The notes beneath the pieces are model-generated. The model worked only from the letters and a program-made list of their open reading frames with translations. It was not told the origin of the DNA and made no database searches. A DNA stretch of 64,000 nt from Maea johnstoni (Eukaryota > Annelida > Polychaeta > Spionida > Magelonidae). Location of the stretch: positions 25,167,939 through 25,231,938 of the forward strand of contig OZ012694.1 of NCBI GenBank assembly GCA_963942565.1, read 5' to 3'. This document shows positions 57,250 to 64,000 of the stretch, one piece after another (position 1 is the first letter of the stretch; every line of letters begins with the position of its first letter). The translations under genes were made by a program, and so were the position numbers.

Positions 57250-57419
57250 TCAAAGTCATTCTCATATAATGATATATTGTGCCTTATATCAATGAGTGAA
57301 TATATGTTTATGGTTGTTATCTGAATAGTCTCCCCTCAAATATAGGAATCCCCCCCCCCCAAAAAAAAATGTAAATTGACAATTTTGGGCATCCAGTTTC
57401 CAAATGCTGGCTAAGACCC
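57250..57419 (+). mobile_element. family D, right half only
   Basis: TTGTGCCTTATATCAATGAG, ATATGTTTATGGTTGTTATC, GACAATTTTGGGCATCCAG and the end AAATGCTGGCTAAGACCC match the right part of D. A C-run and A-run have expanded in it. Confidence 0.65.
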
Positions 57420-58214
57420 TGGTTCATTGGCCCTTATCTCGTCCACACTGTTTGTAAATGCCATCACAAACACCTTTTCCATTCATGGCCATAATAGTGG
57501 CAATAATGGGGAAAATCTGGCTAGAAATCTTCCTGCTGACTAGACGCCCGCCCGGCAAGTAAAGGTTACTGCCTGCCCCTAGCAGCTCGGGCGGCACCAT
57601 CATCAAATCACAAATAATAAAACCTAACACAGAAACTAATCTGGTTGTTTACAACAAATTATGGCCAGCGCATCCCTTAATAATTTTCCCATTTCTATTA
57701 GCAAGAGCCGGCGAAGCTCCCTTCTTAATTATGGAGTGCGGATGGCCTGCCCTGAGCCTGCTGCTCGCATAAAAGACAAGCTACATAAACTTTCTCCCTC
57801 ACGATTCAATCAGTGCAGCATATAATATACATCCACAATCTTCGACAGCTGATTACTTTTTCTCCCTGCACTTCCTCCTGGAGCTTCTGGGGTACATTAC
57901 GGTGTGATTGCGAGTGTGCAATAACAGTTCATCTTGCCCGGCTGATTCGCAGCAGTCATTAATGCACAGGCGTACTCCGTTATCAGCTGGTGAGTTATGA
58001 CCTGGCTAACTACCTGCTATGCAATGCATTGTGTTTATCATGTGCTGGCATACTCCCCCACTACATCATCATTGGGAGCTGGCATAACACACCCCGCCCG
58101 CCCGCACATTCTCAACTTACAAGACATGCTACTAGCAGTAGGCCAAGAGGAAAGACAGCAACTTTAATGGGATTGTTCATGTATCTTACTATTGAATACT
58201 TGTTTTTATTTATA
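57420..58214. other. long unique island, possible conserved element cluster
   Basis: About 700 bp without repeats, with GGTTGTTTACAACAAATTATGG, CCTTAATAATTTTCCCATTT, TTCTTAATTATGGAGTGCGG, CTCGCATAAAAGACAAGC, CAGCTGATTACTTTTTC and GTCATTAATGCACAGGCG. GTTTAC/ACAAA (forkhead-like) and TAATTA/ATTAA cores are frequent. Frames are short. This is the longest enhancer-like island in the window; evidence is motif content only. Confidence 0.35.
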
Positions 58215-58254
58215 TTATGGCACTAATAGTTGTAGTAGTATTAGAAGTAGTAGC

Positions 58255-58289
<35 letters not shown>

Positions 58290-58301
58290 CAGTAATAGTA
58301 A

Positions 58302-58361
<60 letters not shown>

Positions 58362-58430
58362 ACTAGTAGCAGTAATAGTAGTAATAGTAATAGTAGTAGA
58401 AGTGGTAGAAGTAGCAGCAGCTGTAGTAGC

Positions 58431-58465
<35 letters not shown>

Positions 58466-58490
58466 AGTAGTAGTAGTACAAGTAGTATTT

Positions 58491-58547
<57 letters not shown>

Positions 58548-58572
58548 TAGTAGTAGTAGTAGACTAGTAGTA
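58215..58572. repeat. (AGT)n microsatellite, about 350 bp
   Basis: AGT triplets with scattered changes fill the interval. The serine, valine and leucine runs in all frames are artefacts. Confidence 0.97.
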
Positions 58573-59016
58573 ACTACTTATTATTCATAGAAGGAGCACC
58601 AGAAACAATAGCAGTAATACTAGCAAAAGTGATTATTATTATTGGTAGCTGCAGCAATAGAAACAATAGCAGTCATACTAGCAATAGCGATGCTTATAAT
58701 AAAATTTCTCCAACTGTTGCCACCATTACATATTGCAAGGGAACTTTACAGTCGGCAGTGACTCAAAACTAGAATTCCATGACCTACATATATATACACA
58801 ATATGTGAAATTTACAGGTGGCATGAAATGTAGCGTACTTGATATGTTTACCCAATGCGATGCCCATGAACTAATTGGGATATGAAACCTAGATTGATTG
58901 ATTGATGAAGGACCCAGATGAAACTAGACTTGCTACAAGTCTGTGATATCTGATTCTTTCACTGATCATATAGGTTGAGAGAGACATCACACCTACCCAG
59001 TAGTGGTGGTGGCATA
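58573..59016. other. unique sequence, no gene seen
   Basis: AATAGAAACAATAGCAGTNA-like words repeat twice near 58605 and 58665. ATTGATTGATTGATG lies at 58893. Confidence 0.3.
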
Positions 59017-59242
59017 AGGCCTAGAAAAAAATACTGTTTCCTGTACGAGGCCAGAAAAAAATAGGATAGGTGGGTTGGCAAGAAAAAAAAGATTTTTGGA
59101 TATTTTTTTTGGTCAAATGTGTGTTTTATGCATATTTTACGTTGATTGGGAGTTGGGAGGGCGGAAAAAACATTAGGGTTCAAATAGAAACTTGTTGGCG
59201 TAGGGTTACAGGAAATACATGTAAACAACTTTTTTAGGCCTA
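59017..59242 (-). mobile_element. family C MITE copy
   Basis: It starts AGGCCTAGAAAAAAATACTG and ends CAACTTTTTTAGGCCT. TACGTTGATTGGGAGTTGG and GGTTACAGGAAA are retained. Confidence 0.75.
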
Positions 59243-59577
59243 ACATTAAACCTAAGTCAGCCTTCATACCAGGCTAAGATGGAACTAGCCCGCTTACAGA
59301 TATATCCAGACAGCCAGGCTGAGCACTGCTGCTTACATTGATAAGTGCATAGTTATTGGCCTTCCTGCAGACTTATCAAACCTGCACAAGTTAATATGCT
59401 GTAACAAGCACTCTCCTCTAATGCAATCATCATCCCCTTTAGATAACTAGCTATTGGGGGATTGGGATAAGATCTAGCACTAGCTATTAACCAAGTCTAA
59501 TAATGAATTGTAGATAATGAAGGACTTGGTGACATCAGAGAGACCTATTCATTTACCAGGATAGATCTCTCATGACA
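59243..59577. other. unique sequence, no gene seen
   Basis: No supported feature. Confidence 0.3.
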
Positions 59578-59585
59578 TGCAGCCA

Positions 59586-59901
59586 CATGGTCTTAGCCAG
59601 CAGGGCGTCTGTGTGTCTTTTTGGACACTCAAAGCCTTAAAAAGAACCCCTCAGGACACCCAAATATGTTTGGGTGGAATTTCTAAAAATCCCAATCTCA
59701 AGCTTATAATTGAATTTTTTCATCTCCTTATAATTCCCATGATATTGTTTATAATGATATCATGCCTTATTTTGATGAATTTGCACATGTTTATTGTTGA
59801 AATATGAGTATATTGTTATCCCCCATAAAGATGTGGATGCCCAAACATTTTACAACTGCCAATTTTAGGCACCTAGTTTCTAAATCCTGGCTAAGACACT
59901 G
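59586..59901 (+). mobile_element. family D hAT-like MITE, perfect 8-bp target duplication
   Basis: It starts CATGGTCTTAGCCAGCAGGG and ends CCTGGCTAAGACACTG. TGCAGCCA flanks both sides (59578-59585 and 59902-59909). Together with 52459 and 6397 this fixes the 8-bp duplication typical of hAT elements. Confidence 0.9.
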
Positions 59902-59928
59902 TGCAGCCAGGATAAGGATCATTATCTT

Positions 59929-60249
59929 ACTGTCTTACTAATTAGCCAGCAGGGCATCTTGGTGTCTTTTTGGACACCCAAACCCTTTAAAGGCACCCCT
60001 TAGGACACCCCAAAAAGATTTGGAGGAATTTCTTAAAATGTCAACCTCAAGCATATAATTGATTGTTTTTCATCTCCATACAATTCCCATTACATTGTAT
60101 AAGGATATCATGCCTTGTTTTGGTAAATTTGTACATGTTTATGGTTGAAATCTGAGTATATTTGGCCCCCCCTTGAAAATTTGGACGCCGCAAGATTTTA
60201 CAATTGCCAATTTTGGGCACCCAGTTTCTAAATCGTGGCTAATACCAGG
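59929..60249 (+). mobile_element. family D MITE, second copy in tandem
   Basis: ACTGTCTTACTAATTAGCCAG is a D left end with about six extra bases; the copy ends AAATCGTGGCTAATACCAGG. It lies under 30 bp from the previous copy. CCAGGATAAGGAT occurs on both sides (59907 and 60245). Confidence 0.75.
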
Positions 60250-60599
60250 ATAAGGATAATGTAATTCAACAAAATAATAATATGAAATGGAAAATAATGT
60301 AGATTTGAAAATCAAAGTAATATGAATTTTACAATTCTAAAATTGCTGATTGCCTATTTTCATGTTACGAGCAGAAAAGTTCTACTTATCTTTTTCTTCG
60401 AACATAGAGAACATGGCAATTGATGTGTTGTTGTTGTAATTTTCAATTAAGTTATTCATAAAATTATATCATCCTGCTGACACGAGAAGACTCCAAATGA
60501 TTGAGCCTTAACAATTTTAAAATTCTATATTATTTCTTTCAATCATTTTATTCTATTCAATTTATAACAATCATTTGTTTCATCTTAGTTTCCAGAAAT
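60250..60599. other. unique AT-rich sequence, no gene seen
   Basis: No supported feature. Confidence 0.35.
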
Positions 60600-61400
60600 A
60601 ATGCATTCCATATTCCTGGTTCTATACTCTGCCCTAGCCTGTGAAGGGCCAGCAGGGATATTTCTATTATATGACATGCAGACCACTTATTAACTATTGC
60701 ATGCTGAAATATTGAGATTCCTTCTTTTAACTGTCCAAATGCTTAATTCTATTTTCCGCCATACAGCATTCCATATTCCTGGTTTTAAATTCTGCCCTAG
60801 CCTGAGGAGGGGAAGCAGGGATATTTCTATTATAAAACAAGCACACCATATCTAAATTCCTTTTTTAACAGTCTAAATACATTAATCTATTTTCCACATA
60901 TAACACATTCCATATTCCTGGTTTTAAAGTCTGCCCTAGCCTGAGGAAGTGAAGCAGGGATATTTCTATTATATGACACCATATCTTAATTCCTTTTTTA
61001 ACCGTCTAAATGCTTAAATCTATTTTCCAGATATAACACATTCCATATTCCTGGTTTTAAAGCCAGACCTAGCCTGAGGAGGGGAAGCAGGGATATTTCT
61101 ATTATATGACAAGCACACCATATCTAAATTCCTTCTTTTACAGTCTAAATGCTTAAATCTATTTTCCACATATAACGCATTCCATATTCCTGGTTTTAAA
61201 GTCTGTCCTAGCGGGAAGCGTAGATATTTCTATTATATGACATTCACACCATATCTAAATTCCTTTTTAACAGTCTAAATGCATACATCTATTTTCCAGA
61301 TATATACACATTCCATATTCCTGGTTTTCAAGTCTGCCCTAGCCTGAGGAGGGGCAGCAGGGATATTTTTATGGTCTGACATGCACACCACTTGATTACC
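60600..61400 (+). repeat. 131-163-bp minisatellite, six units
   Basis: CCATATTCCTGGTTTTAAAG recurs at about 60608, 60771, 60910, 61044, 61183 and 61313. Units also share CTGCCCTAGCCTGAGGAGG, AGCAGGGATATTTCTATTAT and ATGCTTAAATCTATTTTCCA. Confidence 0.9.
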
Positions 61401-61587
61401 TATTATCGATCAGGCGAGATTACAGCTCAATAAGGAGCATTATGATAACAGGCTCTTAAAGCTTCACACACAATATGGTTTAAATAACACTTAACCCAGG
61501 GGCCACTCATACCTGGGGGCCCCTACTACATGCACCAATTAAATCCAAAGGGGGGAGGCCAACAGGGATTCTCTGCTATCACTACTC

Positions 61588-61818
61588 AGGCCTAAAAAAA
61601 GTTATTTGTTTCCTGTAACCCTACCCTAGCAAGTTTTTATTAAAAAATCCCTAGCCTAAAGTTTTTTTCCGCCATCCCAACTCTAAATCCATGTAAAACA
61701 TGCATAAACACACATTTTTGATCCAAAAAATAATGCAAAAAAAGTTTTTTTACTGACTTACCTACCCTATTTTTTTCAGACCGTTACAGGAAACAAACAA
61801 TATTTTTGTCTTGGCCTA
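61588..61818 (+). mobile_element. family C MITE copy
   Basis: It starts AGGCCTAAAAAAAGTTATTT and ends ATTTTTGTCTTGGCCT. TCCTGTAACCCTACCC and GTTACAGGAAACAAAC form the inner inverted pair. Confidence 0.8.
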
Positions 61819-62384
61819 ATGTACAAAGAGTCTTAGAAGCAGTCTCCTACACCATTTCTTTGGAAAGTCTTGGAGAGAATAACTAACATATGGACGATGT
61901 GGTGCTGCAAATATCATCCTCATCAGTGTGAAATGGATACACACTTCTGCATCAAATTACCTTAATTATGAGATGAGATTAGTGCAAGAGACTTTTCATA
62001 TTCCATGAATCCAGCCAGACATGCTAGAGAAGAAATGTTGAGTAATTCTCGTAAGCATCAAATGCAGTTCAAGAGAATTCTTGCTAAGGAGATCTCAGCT
62101 TCTGAAGACATAGCTCTTTTGTGGTTAGGTTATTTTTTATTTCTTTTCTTATTGGGGATTTTTTAACATACATGCTCCCATACAGAAAGGCAGTTAACAT
62201 TTAAGATAGTTCTAGATCAATCATTTGTACACACTCCTTTATCAGTAAGTCACTGCATCATTATATGGTAAAAGCTGAGTTTGTTTTTTCAAATTCATAT
62301 TGATTTTTTAAAAACAATCATTGAGATGGCTACAGGGAAATGGCAGGAAATTCCTTAACCAATTCAGGATCAATAAATCCTCCC
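61819..62384. other. unique AT-rich sequence, no gene seen
   Basis: No supported feature. Confidence 0.35.
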
Positions 62385-62655
62385 AGGGTCTTAGCCAGGA
62401 TTTAGAAATTGTGGCCCAAAATTGGCAATTATAAAATTTTGGGACATCCGATTCCTGTTTTTCTCAGATAACAACCATAAACATGTTTTCATTTACTGAA
62501 CTAAGCCATGCTATCCTCATACAATGTCATTAGAATTGTATCGAGGTGGAAACATGCAATTATTGCTTAAAATTCACATTTAAAGAAATCGCTCATTGTT
62601 ATTAAATTGGGTGTCCTGGGGAGTGATTTTTGAGAGTTTGGGTGTCCAAAGACTA
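62385..62655 (-). mobile_element. family D MITE copy, reverse
   Basis: It starts CAGGGTCTTAGCCAGGATTT and includes GGCCCAAAATTGGCAATTAT and GGGTGTCCTGGGGAGTGATT, ending near GGGTGTCCAAAGACTAAAATG. The far terminus is lost. It is the only full-length D in reverse. Confidence 0.65.
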
Positions 62656-63352
62656 AAATGCATTCAACTCCTCATTGAGACTGGTCGCTTAATGCATTGG
62701 TTGACCCTCTGCAACCTTGATCAAGTGGTCACCTTCACCAGTGAGAGCTGATCCATTAGAGCTTTAAGTTCACTCAAAAGCTTTTTCAAACACCGCTGAT
62801 CTGCACGATAATTGTTTTGGGTTCATTCGCCGGGAGTCAAATGTAGTGTTTACAGCGTCACTGCAGAGTCAGTATCATCACGATTGCGTCAACTAACCCT
62901 TAATCCCAGAATGATGGAGAGAGTGCCTGGCAAGATAGATCTATCACTACGAAACAGGATTCTGTGAGCACCATCCTATAATTGAATTCAGCCCACAGCT
63001 ATGCAGTGGAAAAGCAGGTACACAGCCGAGAGAAACCTGTGTGCCTCTTCCTGCGACATCCGCTAACTCTGCTTCCACAATTAAATGAGTGAATAAACAG
63101 GATGCTGTGAGCAGCCTGCATTTTAAACTTGGATCAGGTTCACCCAGCAATTATAAAGTTGGGGAGTGAGGATGAATGCAGAAACAGTGCTTTCTGGCTG
63201 GGCCTACCCATGCAGGGAAGACTGATAGCAGCAAGATTGATTCAGCAATATCCAAGCCTCATAACCTATTTATCTACATATCCTCAGTGTGTGTATGAGA
63301 GGAAAGGTCAAAAAGTAACACCACACACACACAAAATTTCCATTAACCCTTA
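62656..63352. other. unique island, possible conserved non-coding element
   Basis: At 62690-63120 the sequence is unique and GC-richer: GATCTGCACGATAATTGTTTTG, CATCACGATTGCGTCAAC and CCACAATTAAATGAGTG. Frames on both strands near 62950-63480 lack support, and one runs into the A element. Confidence 0.25.
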
Positions 63353-63482
63353 CATTGCAGAGGCTACTTTCATCCGACGCACAAAGACACAAATATTTTT
63401 GAAAACCATCTTTCAGTCATTTTCCAACTTTTTTGCATCATTATGTATTTGCAAAATTAGCCACCAGCAGCATAGGGGTTAA
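63353..63482 (+). mobile_element. family A MITE, internally deleted
   Basis: It starts TTAACCCTTACATTGCAGAGG and ends CAGCATAGGGGTTAA. After AAAACCATCT it jumps to TTCAGTCATTTTCCAAC, so about 85 inner bases are missing. Confidence 0.75.
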
Positions 63483-64000
63483 GCAAATAAGTAAGGAATT
63501 ACATAGTAAGGCATTTCTGGGATATAAAAGGGTTAAGAATTTCCTTAGTTCAGTTGATAAGCGGTAGTAACTATGCAACCAGAAATTATTTCTAACACTC
63601 TTGTGATGATATTTCTTTTTTTGTATTTTGGAGTATTGAACCATTTTAATTTTGAGGCTGCACTCACTATAAGAAGGTACGTGATTTAGTATTATAGTAC
63701 TATCTGTGTCTAGAGAAATTTGACATCACAATATGTATGTGCTCCTTAATATCTAAAGTGATCCTCTAGGCCATTATACTGAGAGTGATGCTGATAGAAT
63801 GTAAGAGACCTTTTACTCAGTTTTCCTTCAAGCAAGTGAAGCCAATTAGAAGCCATTATTACTATCATGTACATAGAGGCAGATGAGTCTGAGAAAATCC
63901 CCATAACTAAACCCAAAAGCAAGAATGATTTTACACAATTTGTGTGGGAGAATTTTTGATAATGTAATGATTGACCTTTCTCCTTCCAAATGCATTTTTT
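63483..64000. other. unique AT-rich sequence, no gene seen
   Basis: No repeat end, exon or RNA gene is recognisable to the end of the window. Confidence 0.35.

Noticed and set aside
58192-58481. Poly-serine, poly-valine and poly-leucine frames
   Set aside because: They come from the (AGT)n microsatellite.

Overview
The window is AT-rich, non-coding animal DNA: no rRNA, no bacterial or viral gene, and no protein-coding gene that I can call with confidence. Its character is that of a large intron or gene desert in an invertebrate genome, probably a marine one. It is packed with small non-autonomous DNA transposons, minisatellites and microsatellites, separated by short unique islands. The islands are richer in GC and hold homeodomain-, POU-, forkhead- and E-box-like words, as expected of the regulatory landscape of a developmental gene. 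Without a recognisable gene I cannot fix the phylum; an echinoderm or hemichordate is only a guess. One assembly gap of 200 N lies at 13537-13736.

Dispersed repeats. Nearly all are short elements with terminal inverted repeats and no coding capacity. Family A has 14 copies plus a fragment; it is about 210 bp, with ends TTAACCCTT/AAGGGTTAA, and looks like a piggyBac-type TTAA MITE. Family B has about 9 copies with ends TTAACCCATT/AATGGGTTAA. Family C has 8 copies of about 230 bp with ends starting AGGCCTAAAAAAA. Families D, E and G share the terminus CAGGGTCTTAGCC; perfect 8-bp target duplications flank two D copies and one E copy, which makes them hAT-like. Family F has ends CAGGGTTCGAC/GTCAGACCCTG. 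H and H2 are ATCGAT-rich hAT-like elements, and M is a small element with ends (C/T)AGGGCT. There is one candidate tRNA-Ser-derived SINE at 34919-35165. Several insertions are nested, giving a relative chronology: C in F, A at a D terminus, H2 in a 60-bp satellite, D in a 167-bp satellite and G in a 123-bp satellite.

Tandem repeats. About eighteen minisatellites occur, with periods of 32 to 350 bp. Four unrelated ones (37 bp at 9138, irregular at 11885, 82 bp at 14821, 79 bp at 37203) carry in nearly every unit, always on the + strand, a 5' splice-site consensus close behind an AG acceptor. This recursive-splice-like arrangement is the most interesting pattern in the window. A 350-bp unit at 42744 is tandemly duplicated without visible difference. 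Long (CT)n, (AT)n, (AAT)n and (AGT)n tracts account for most of the long open reading frames.

Possible genes. Only weak exon candidates remain: 46149-46354 just 3' of a 190-bp (CT)n tract, 45147-45350, 41380-41680, 47737-48030 and a CpG-rich segment ending in a donor-like site at 29815-30170. All are on the + strand, the same strand as the donor-like sites in the satellites. If they are real, the window lies in a gene transcribed left to right; this is inference only.
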